The notes under the pieces were generated by a model. That model ran no database searches. It was given only the letters and a program-made list of their open reading frames with translations, and was not told the origin of the DNA. From the NCBI GenBank assembly GCA_002284615.2, contig MU069707.1, forward strand, positions 364,501 to 377,714: a stretch of 13,214 bases of DNA, in the 5' to 3' direction. The DNA is from Dunaliella salina. Taxonomy: Eukaryota; Chlorophyta; Chlorophyceae; Chlamydomonadales; Dunaliellaceae. This document shows, one piece after another, positions 7,373-13,214 of the stretch (positions are counted from its first letter, which is position 1; each line of letters starts with the position of its first letter). The position numbers and the translations under genes are program-made.

Positions 7373-7956
7373 TAAATCCAAGCGCCAGCATTCAATTGCA
7401 CCAGGTGCTTTGCATCACAGCCTCGAATCTCACGGAATCTCCTAGGAATCTTGCTAGCCACACATCCATTCCACCGAGCCTCAGGCCCCGCAGCACTCAT
7501 CGCAACGTGGGCCGAGGCGCAGGGGAGCAGCCTTAGCAGAAGGGGCAGCAACTCACAACCCCTGTGCTCCTCAGTACCATTCAAAGAGCACCTCCGATGG
7601 GGCAAATCTTCTTGTCTCCTTCCGGAGCCCATCTGCACACTTCACCCCTCCTTGCACGAGCACTCTTGCCTTGTGCACGAAGCTGACATCCACGTACAGC
7701 ACCTAGCTGCTGCTGCATCACCCCGTGTGTGCCCCCCAGAGCCACTTGCTGACCCCTTGCAGGCCACGTCAGCATAACAGTATTCCCCCACAACAGGATT
7801 CCCGAATCCACTCACCCGCCCGCTGCGCGGGCACTCCAGACTCCTGCATCAACCCAGGCTTCACCAGCAGCTGCAGCTGCGCCTTCATTCATCCTGTTCG
7901 GACCCTGAGGGATGCCCAGTGGTCACTTGCGGATTTGCATCCTCGTCACCCCAACA

Positions 7957-7989
7957 CTTTTCCTTTCCCTTCTCCCCTTTCCCCTTCCT
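7957..7989. repeat. 33-nt uninterrupted pyrimidine tract
   Basis: Only C and T occur from 7957 to 7989 on the plus strand. It could act as a splice-site tract or adopt triplex structure; neither is shown. Confidence 0.8.
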
Positions 7990-8409
7990 GCTTCTCCACT
8001 CGAGCCATACAGGTTGCCGGACACCTGTCGTCGTCCGCTCGTGGTCATCCCCTTGCATACTGCCCCTCCTTCCCTCAGTGCCGGCCCCTTGCTCAGGTCA
8101 CACAACCTTTTTCCCCTGCCTACTCCTTCCATTCACAAAGCTTCTTAGACATCACCAGCTGAGCCCTCATCCCATCCCAAGCTTGCTGCTTCTGGCAACT
8201 GGACTGGTCCTGGCCATCCCTCGGCGCTTAGCCAGCGCCTGCGTGCCCCTCCATGATCCCGGTGAGTCCCTTTTCCTTGGCTTAGGCAGTCCCTGCATTG
8301 TGAAGGGCTAGCCTTAGTGCAGGTTCTGGAGGCCTCCTTGCCTGGGACTTTCCCCAGCACTCTCCTCCCCTCTCTGGCTTGGGTGTGGGCGCCAGCTGGG
8401 CAACACCTT

Positions 8410-8549
8410 TGTAAGAATACGCAGAAAATGTTGGGTAAGGAAGGAGTCGAGCCTTCTAACAACTGGCCAGCCCAGTCTTACCCAAAGCCTAAGCCTAGAT
8501 GGTAGTTGGTGGTTGGTGATCTGATCTAGGAAAGCCTGGTATCGTTACA
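8410..8549 (-). repeat. Probable 3' LTR (140 bp) of the chromovirus
   Basis: On the minus strand the LTR would start TGTAACGATAC right after a purine tract and end GTATTCTTACA. The ends are imperfect inverted repeats (TGTAA..ATAC, two mismatches) with TG...CA termini. Inside, TTGGGTAAG (8431-8439) and CTTACCCAA (8477-8485) form a 9-bp inverted repeat. The right edge is well placed by the purine tract; the left edge rests on the terminal symmetry only, since the 5' LTR is not available for comparison. Confidence 0.55.
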
Positions 8550-8558
8550 TTCCCCCTG
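8550..8558 (-). other. Polypurine tract of the chromovirus
   Basis: The minus strand reads CAGGGGGAA directly before the putative LTR start TGTAACG, the standard location of the plus-strand primer. Confidence 0.65.
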
Positions 8559-8783
8559 CCTGTTTATGGACGTCTCGGCCATAAAAGGAGGAAATTTGTA
8601 AAATGCCTAACCAACCAACAACCGCCTAATTTCCTGAGAGCCTGAATGTAGCCTTGAGCCTGATAATGCCTGAAAAGCCTGAGATATTGTGAGCCTAAGC
8701 CTTTTGCTGTGCATGCATGCATGTATTAGGTGACGGAGATCTCCGCGCCTGCCTGAGAGGATAATGTTGCTCATGAGCATGAT
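8559..8783 (-). other. 3' untranslated region of the chromovirus with repeated TCAGGC words
   Basis: Between the chromodomain stop and the purine tract, the minus strand carries the word CAGGC six or more times (plus-strand GCCTG at 8640, 8659, 8668, 8677 and 8748-8755), in a loose 10-20-nt rhythm. GCATGCATGCATG lies at about 8711-8723 and a short TTTATGG/CCATAAA inverted repeat at about 8562-8586. No reading frame is present. Confidence 0.6.
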
Positions 8784-9326
8784 TTAATGTCTCCTTTTAG
8801 CCTTCGGACGCACGAGTGCCTCAGGAGCCTTGCGTTTGCGTCCATGCTTAGGAAGCTCTGGAATGCCTCCCAGAGAATCCCAATATGGTTGCAATGTGAT
8901 GTCTGGATTGGCTATGTTTGAGTATGGTTCCCATGAATTATGTTCATGGCCATAGCCTTTCCATTTGATTAAAAATTGCCATGTGTTCTGCCTGTTCTGC
9001 TTTAATGGTTTATGCTCCAGCACCTCTTCAACCTCATAAATCGGAATACCATCAGCATCCACTTGCAATGGTGGTGGAGGTGTGACAGTGTGCTCAGATT
9101 GATGATATGGCCTGATAAGGGACACATGAAAAACTGGATGAATTCGATAAGTGTAAGGCAACTGTAACCGCACCGCAACCTTACCAATGAACTCCTTGAT
9201 AGTGAATGGCCCAATGAATTTGGGCAGTAACTTCCTTGTGCCCTTTGCCTGGAGTGTCAAATTGCGTGTACTGAGCAACACTTTGTCACCCACCGAATAT
9301 TCGCCTGTCACATCGCGCCTGTGTGA
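8784..9326 (-). CDS. pol: Integrase C-terminal GPY/F module and chromodomain
   Basis: This is the end of pol, in the same frame as the RT-integrase segment but cut off from it by two TGA codons. Counting from the GTG at 9311, the GPY/F module spans about 31-69 (KFIGPF ... HPVFHVSLIRPY). The chromodomain spans about 92-133 (YEVEEVLEH ... FLIKWKGYG ... SWEPYSNI). Y92, W117 and Y120 occupy the positions of the aromatic cage that binds methylated histone H3 in HP1-type domains. A basic tail (KHGRKRK ... KAKRRH) could serve in nuclear entry. In chromoviruses this module directs integration to heterochromatin. It probably did not start at 9311 in the ancestor, where it would be continuous with the integrase. 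Confidence 0.88.
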   Translation of the reverse strand, partial: SHRRDVTGEYSVGDKVLLSTRNLTLQAKGTRKLLPKFIGPFTIKEFIGKVAVRLQLPYTYRIHPVFHVSLIRPYHQSEHTVTPPPPLQVDADGIPIYEVEEVLEHKPLKQNRQNTWQFLIKWKGYGHEHNSWEPYSNIANPDITLQPYWDSLGGIPELPKHGRKRKAPEALVRPKAKRRH

Positions 9327-9348
9327 TCAGCTGACTCATGAGTCAGCT
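9324..9348. repeat. Palindromic insert carrying two in-frame stops
   Basis: AGCTGACTCATGAGTCAGCT at 9329-9348 is a perfect 20-bp palindrome. Bases 9324-9338 (15 nt) read as an in-frame insert between a GCA GAC TCA-like end and a CAC AGG CGC start. They consist of an inverted copy of the adjacent 9 bases plus TGATCA. They supply TGA at 9336-9338 and 9327-9329 on the minus strand. Confidence 0.7.
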
Positions 9349-11936
9349 TGTGCCTTCTGCCTCTCCTGCGCCTTCCGCAAGTTGTGCTGGACCTTGATGA
9401 TTGTCTGCTGAAGCTGAGATGCAAAGAGCCTTGCTGCAGGTACAGTGCTGTCAGTCTGTATGGTAACAGGAGTTAGCGGGTATTGGCCTTGCATGAGAAA
9501 TGCAGGTGTTTCTCCTGTACTTTCATTTTTGGAATTATTGACAGCAAATTCTGCAGCTGGAAGCAAATCATCCCAATTGGTTTGGTCTGGAGAAATGTAG
9601 TGCCTGATTAAATCCTCCAGAACGGAATTATATTTTTCCGTTTGCCNGTCAGTTTGGGGATGAAATGCTGTCGATAATGCGCTTTNAATGCCGAACATTT
9701 GGCAGAACGCCTGGANCATGTTGCCTGTGAATCTAGGGTCCCTATCAGTNATGAGCTTCTTTGGAAGCCCAAACAGAGAAACCACTTTGTCAAGGAAGAG
9801 GAATGCAGCGCCTGTTGAGTTAACATCTGTTGTGGTGGGTGCAAAGCGCACATACTTGGATAGCTTGTCCACGAAGACCATGATAGCATCATGGCCTCTG
9901 GGTGTCCTTGGAAGGTGTGTGATAAGGTCCATGGTGACATGCTCCCAGCGCCTGTCTGGTATCTGTAAAGGTTGTAGTAAGCCTGCTGGCTTGACAGTCA
10001 AATGCTTGTTGCGCTGGCATGAGTCGCATGTTTTGACGAATTGGTGGACATCCAGATGCATTTTTGGCCACCAGAATGTTTGCTCAATTGCTGCATGTGT
10101 CTTCTTCCTGCCTCTGTGCCCCGCATACAAAGGTGCATGATAGATTTGAATGATATGAGCGCGCAAATCTTTATCATGTGGCACCACGATTTTATCTGCC
10201 ATGAGGTATAAGCCTTGGTGCCTTCTGAATTTAGCCTTGTTTGCCTGGAGCCAGGAGTCTTCAGCATACGCCTGTTTGATGCGCTGCAACAATTCAGCCT
10301 TTGGTGTAGCACCTATAATGCGAGAAGGGCACAATGGGACTGCATGTTTGGTCAGATGGCAATTACATGCGATGGTGAGCAGTGCAGGATTCCTACTCAA
10401 GGGGTCTGCTACCATGATTCTGCCTGGCCTGTATTTCCATTTGAGTCCTGGCTCAAATCGAGTCAAGAACTCCAACCATCTGACCTGTCGCCTGTTAAGA
10501 TTTGGTTGTGTTTGGAGGTGAATGAGCGCATTATGGTCTGTGTGCACTGTGCAATCGCTGCCTTCCAGATAGCANCTCCATTCAGTGAGCGCACGCACTA
10601 CTCCAAGTAATTCCTGATCAGTGGTATGATAATTGCGCTCAGCCTTGCTGAATTTTTTAGAGGTGTATGCAACAGGTTTGCCTTCCTGCATGAGCACTGC
10701 TCCAGTACCTAACAGAGATGCATCTGATAGAACCTCAAAGGGTTTGTTTAAGTCTGGGATAGCGAGCAAAGGTGCAGCACACAGAGAAGCCTTCAATTTT
10801 TGAAATGCGCGCTCTTGTTTTTCCCCCCAAACAAACAACTGGCCTTTGCTCGTGAGCTCCTGCAACGGCGCTGCTATGCTAGCATAATGCCTGACGAATT
10901 TCCTGAAGTAATTGGTTAATCCCAAGAATTGCCTAATCTCGTGCACATCCTTTGGTGTTGGCCAGCCTGCTACAGCCTGAATTTTAGGGTCAACTTTGAT
11001 CCCATGCCTGCCTACAACATGCCCCAGATAGTGCACTTCAGGTTGATTGAATGTGCACTTAGAAAGCTTTGCATAAAGCTTGTGCTTGCGCAAGAGCTGC
11101 AGTAACTCACGCAAGTGCCTGGAGTGCTCTGCTGCGGACTTTGACCTGACAATGATGTCATCCATGTATGCCTCAGCAAAGTCTTTTATAGGGGCCAAAA
11201 CTCTATTCATTAATGATTGAAATGTAGCAGGTGCATTGGCCAACCCAAAAGGCAGCACTTTCCACTCAAAATGACCAAGGGGTGTCCTGAAGGCCGTTTT
11301 GGGGCAATCTTCAGGAGAAATTTTTATTTGATGATAGCCTGAATAAAGGTCAAGAGTGGAAAATACAGAGTAGCCGTGCATTTTATCCAAGAGCTCATCG
11401 ATGCGAGGTACAGGNTATCGATTCTTGATCGTTTGCCTGTTGAGCGCTCTGTAGTCAATCACCATGCGAAGGGAGCCGTCCTTNTTCTGGACGAAGAGCA
11501 CAGGAGAGCCATAAGGAGAGGTGCTNGGTTGGATGTAGCCTTTTGAGAGTAAGTCCTTCACTTGAGCCTGCACTTCCTTATACTCTGCTGGACTCAGCCT
11601 ATACATTTGCCTGCATGGTGGTGACTGGCCTAGCTCTGTTGGAATGGTGTGAGGGACATCCCTGTCAGGGGGCAGGCCTGGTGGAAGCTCATGCACTAGG
11701 ACATCCTTGAACTCATCAATGATTGCACGCACTTCATGTTCCTGCATGAGGCCTTCTGATGCAGCATGTTTCCCCTTATGCTTGCCTGGTTTTGCCTGTG
11801 ATGAGCCTGGCTGAGATGCTGCTGCCGCAGCTGTAAGCACATGGGGTGACTGATGCTCAGTTGCGCGCACCATAAGGAGAAAGGATTTGCATCCTTGTGC
11901 AATGAGCTTGTTTGCCTTTTGGAAGAGATAACTTTT
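9336..11936 (-). CDS. pol: Reverse transcriptase, RNase H and integrase of the Ty3/gypsy element
   Basis: Open from about 11936 to the TGA at 9336-9338. Counting from the GTG-initiated frame at 11873, the RT lies at about 90-290 with LDLYSGYHQI (catalytic D175) and YMDD (236-239). RNase H is at about 378-495 with D384 (LSDAS), E421 (QELLG), D446 (HTDHNAL) and D490 (VADPLSR). The HHCC zinc domain of integrase has H579, H586, C616 and C619. The integrase core has D649 (TMDL), D710 (TDRDPRF) and E746, a DD35E spacing. These enzymes copy the element RNA and insert the DNA. Eight N bases make eight residues unknown; none is a listed catalytic residue. The domain belongs to one long polyprotein with its flanking entries; its frame is entered through a frameshift near 11917-11920. 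Confidence 0.95.
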   Translation of the reverse strand, partial: KSYLFQKANKLIAQGCKSFLLMVRATEHQSPHVLTAAAAASQPGSSQAKPGKHKGKHAASEGLMQEHEVRAIIDEFKDVLVHELPPGLPPDRDVPHTIPTELGQSPPCRQMYRLSPAEYKEVQAQVKDLLSKGYIQXSTSPYGSPVLFVQXKDGSLRMVIDYRALNRQTIKNRXPVPRIDELLDKMHGYSVFSTLDLYSGYHQIKISPEDCPKTAFRTPLGHFEWKVLPFGLANAPATFQSLMNRVLAPIKDFAEAYMDDIIVRSKSAAEHSRHLRELLQLLRKHKLYAKLSKCTFNQPEVHYLGHVVGRHGIKVDPKIQAVAGWPTPKDVHEIRQFLGLTNYFRKFVRHYASIAAPLQELTSKGQLFVWGEKQERAFQKLKASLCAAPLLAIPDLNKPFEVLSDASLLGTGAVLMQEGKPVAYTSKKFSKAERNYHTTDQELLGVVRALTEWXCYLEGSDCTVHTDHNALIHLQTQPNLNRRQVRWLEFLTRFEPGLKWKYRPGRIMVADPLSRNPALLTIACNCHLTKHAVPLCPSRIIGATPKAELLQRIKQAYAEDSWLQANKAKFRRHQGLYLMADKIVVPHDKDLRAHIIQIYHAPLYAGHRGRKKTHAAIEQTFWWPKMHLDVHQFVKTCDSCQRNKHLTVKPAGLLQPLQIPDRRWEHVTMDLITHLPRTPRGHDAIMVFVDKLSKYVRFAPTTTDVNSTGAAFLFLDKVVSLFGLPKKLXTDRDPRFTGNMXQAFCQMFGIXSALSTAFHPQTDXQTEKYNSVLEDLIRHYISPDQTNWDDLLPAAEFAVNNSKNESTGETPAFLMQGQYPLTPVTIQTDSTVPAARLFASQLQQTIIKVQHNLRKAQERQKAQADS

Positions 11937-12181
11937 GGCCTATGTCCAGCCAATGCGCATGGTGACAATGAATGTGTGCACTGCGTATTTTGGATTGGCT
12001 GGAGTGTTACTGTTGCCCCCTCTGGTGAGTGAATGGTGCATGACATGGTGTCATAGTTGAGGTTAACCTTATTTGGCTTCAACCAAGACTCACCTAGGAT
12101 GATGTCCACACCTTCTACTAGAGCAGGTAGCGCGAATGCATGGGTGTGCCATGTGAAGCCCTGAAAGCTGATGGAAAGGGG
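11917..12181 (-). pseudogene. pol: Protease C-terminal part and protease-RT linker, in a shifted frame
   Basis: The segment holds VDIILGESWL, the ILG motif that follows the active site in retroelement aspartic proteases, then a linker toward the RT. It lies one frame away from both the protease active-site segment and the RT segment. Each switch is explained by one base lost from a short homopolymer: the G4 run at 12178-12181 and the T4 run at 11917-11920 (plus strand). The open frame itself continues to 11696 but loses meaning past 11917. Confidence 0.8.
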
Positions 12182-13002
12182 ACCTGCATTGCCCGTGCCG
12201 TAGCAAATTTCCCATTAGCAATTTGCACTTGCACTTGTGATGCCTCAGTTTTCAAGCGTAAATGTTTTGCAGGTGCTGTGCTCAAAAATGTTTGTGAGGC
12301 CCCCGAATCCATCATGGCTGTTGCATGGTAGCCATTTACTTGAGTACTGAAGCACATGGATGTTGGCTGCACATTTGCACACAAGGGAGGTGGCCCAGGA
12401 GGGTCTGGACCTTCAAACCAAACCTGATAAGGCACTGAAATTTGCTGTGGGACATTTTGCTTAGAAACAGGGTCATACAACATCAAAGGACTGTCATCAG
12501 TCTGATACTCCCTGATTAGTTCCATGCCTCTAAGTTCCTGTTCCCAAGGGGCCTTATGAACCTTAGGGAGCAGAATTGCTGCGGCTGTCCCAGTGTTTCT
12601 TTGCTTGCAGCGCCTGAAGTGCCTTATAGCCTGAGTTGCTCGCACAAAAGGGGGATGCAACCAGATTAATTCTCCGGCAGCATCAAATTTCTGGAATGGC
12701 CTACTCGTTGAGCAATAACGGTGGCAAAGCCTGTTTGAACCCGAGTCCTTCGCAAATGCATCGAGTGTAAAGTCGATGCCCAGCCTTTGTTGTAATGCCT
12801 GGAATTCGGAATCCTTGAAATTGCAATGAGAATTGGGAGCCCGCTGCTTGAAGGCCGAATAAGCCATGAGTCCTGCATCAGCCAAAGGTGTTACATTTAA
12901 ATGTCCAGCAGCATGATGTTCAACACAAAGAAAGTCACAACACTCAGGTTCAAGACCTTCTGTCCTGCTGCTGCTGCCACCAAGCATGCAGCAGGCAAGT
13001 TC
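12118..13002 (-). CDS. pol: Pol N-terminus: adenine-methyltransferase-like domain followed by aspartic protease active site
   Basis: In frame with gag, directly after its UAG. Counting from the ATG at 12987, residues about 61-145 resemble phage Dam-type N6-adenine methyltransferases: LDAFAKDSGSN (75-85), a Tyr/Ser/Phe segment, GELIW (105-109), HPPF (111-114) in the place of the (D/N)PP(Y/F) catalytic motif, and AAAILLPK (135-142). Residues about 205-289 are the protease, with active site DSGA (227-230). After about 270 (12178) the frame is shifted and the true protease continues in another frame. Methyltransferase-like domains are known from DIRS retroelements; whether this one is active is doubtful because Asn/Asp of the motif is His. 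Protease assignment is firm; the methyltransferase link rests on motif layout. Confidence 0.75.
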   Translation of the reverse strand, partial: ELACCMLGGSSSRTEGLEPECCDFLCVEHHAAGHLNVTPLADAGLMAYSAFKQRAPNSHCNFKDSEFQALQQRLGIDFTLDAFAKDSGSNRLCHRYCSTSRPFQKFDAAGELIWLHPPFVRATQAIRHFRRCKQRNTGTAAAILLPKVHKAPWEQELRGMELIREYQTDDSPLMLYDPVSKQNVPQQISVPYQVWFEGPDPPGPPPLCANVQPTSMCFSTQVNGYHATAMMDSGASQTFLSTAPAKHLRLKTEASQVQVQIANGKFATARAMQVPFPSAFRASHGTPMHSRYLL

Positions 13003-13214
13003 CTATTTGTCCTGGCCCTTCTTGTGCTGGTGCTTCCTCTCCTTGGGGCACCCAGGTGCATGCCCTTGGGACCTGTTGCAGTGGAGGCACCTGCCATGGT
13101 TCATGCACTCACAAGCTTCCCTGTTTGTGATGCGCGGGTTCCTCGCATTCTCAGCCTCTGGAGGACCCCATGGTGGATTGTTGGGGTCAAAGGGGCCCGC
13201 CTTCTTCTTGGTTG
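13003..13214 (-). CDS. gag: Gag C-terminal fragment with zinc knuckle
   Basis: The frame enters from the right edge of the window and ends with TAG at 13003-13005. It encodes a Pro/Asn-rich linker, then ECMNHGRCLHCNRSQGHAPGC with a knuckle C-X2-C-X5-H-X3-C, and a Lys/His-rich basic tail (PKERKHQHKKGQDK). Retroelement nucleocapsids bind element RNA with such CCHC knuckles, normally C-X2-C-X4-H-X4-C; here the His is shifted one place. Gag and pol are in the same frame, separated only by the UAG. The start and the capsid region lie outside the window. Confidence 0.75.
   Translation of the reverse strand, partial: TKKKAGPFDPNNPPWGPPEAENARNPRITNREACECMNHGRCLHCNRSQGHAPGCPKERKHQHKKGQDK

Larger units (their letters stand above)
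7080..8409. other. GC- and pyrimidine-rich DNA without a supported gene
   Basis: Several overlapping frames occur on both strands, but all are Pro/Ser/His-rich products of C-rich DNA with no domain. A 40-bp-period duplication (7301-7380) and a 33-nt pure pyrimidine run (7957-7989) are present. GGTGAGT-type 5' splice-like words occur at about 7248 and 8260, and ATACAG follows the pyrimidine tract at about 8010, so an exon cannot be excluded. Part of this stretch could also belong to a longer LTR than the one called at 8410-8549. Confidence 0.4.
8410..13214 (-). mobile_element. Ty3/gypsy chromovirus, 5' end outside the window
   Basis: In minus-strand order: gag zinc knuckle, UAG, methyltransferase-like domain, aspartic protease, reverse transcriptase, RNase H, integrase, GPY/F module, chromodomain, 3' UTR, polypurine tract and a probable LTR. 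RT-RNase H before integrase is the Ty3 order, and the C-terminal chromodomain defines chromoviruses. The copy has two frameshifts (near 12178-12181 and 11917-11920), an in-frame TAG (13003-13005) and two TGA codons (9336-9338, 9327-9329). Catalytic residues of the enzymes are intact. The 5' LTR, primer-binding site and most of gag are not in the window. Confidence 0.93.

Noticed and set aside
7725..8311. Two long overlapping plus-strand frames (145 and 130 codons)
   Set aside because: Pro/Ser/Leu-rich with no recognisable domain, mutually overlapping, and explained by low stop frequency in C-rich DNA. Splice-like words are too weak to define exons.
8711..8723. GCATGCATGCATG run
   Set aside because: Three GCAT units only; too short to count as a meaningful repeat or regulatory element.
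12172..12182. Programmed -1 frameshift site in the protease (GTCCCCTTT)
   Set aside because: The frame of the run does not give a canonical X XXY YYZ heptamer, and a programmed shift in the middle of a protease domain is not expected. A one-base loss explains it.

Overview
The window is repeat-dominated nuclear DNA from a eukaryote, most likely a green alga. The grounds are a Ty3/gypsy chromovirus whose pol carries an adenine-methyltransferase-like domain, and a non-LTR retroelement that joins an RNase H to a restriction-like endonuclease in the manner of the Dualen elements described from Chlamydomonas. Several termini also begin with TGTAA. The species is a guess. No intact host gene, rRNA or tRNA gene could be supported.

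Left part, 1-1990. A TG microsatellite and a short GTAGTAGTGTAG minisatellite come first. A 711-bp TA-flanked inverted-repeat element (693-1403) follows. Removing it together with one TA copy leaves an open 111-codon minus-strand frame (1574 to 526), so it may have split a small gene or an older element's gene. The element contains a strong G-quadruplex motif.

Repeat block, 1990-4186. Four to five degenerate head-to-tail copies of an unclassified unit lie here (full period about 604 bp). The units carry a GC-rich region with a perfect 12-bp hairpin stem kept in two copies. Ten N bases cluster in one unit. At 4187-4658 sits a miniature LTR retrotransposon (TRIM-like) with about 150-bp terminal repeats, a primer-binding site fitting initiator tRNA-Met and a polypurine tract. 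Its flanks rejoin to a motif of the repeat units.

Middle part, 4828-7079, minus strand. This is the 3' part of a decayed non-LTR retrotransposon. In transcription order it holds an unassigned region, an RNase H with lost residues and stops, a CCHC finger, an RHN motif and an RPD-containing restriction-like endonuclease. The reverse transcriptase is missing, as expected of a 5'-truncated copy. From 7080 to 8409 there is GC- and pyrimidine-rich DNA with no supported gene.

Right part, 8410-13214, minus strand. This is a Ty3/gypsy chromovirus whose 5' end lies outside the window. From right to left: gag zinc knuckle, an in-frame UAG, a Dam-like methyltransferase domain, aspartic protease, reverse transcriptase, RNase H, integrase, chromodomain, a 3' UTR, a polypurine tract and a probable 140-bp LTR. 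All expected catalytic residues of protease, RT, RNase H and integrase are visible. The copy is nevertheless broken by two single-base homopolymer frameshifts in the protease region and by a 15-bp palindromic insert with two TGA codons before the chromodomain. The sense strand is strikingly rich in CAGGC.
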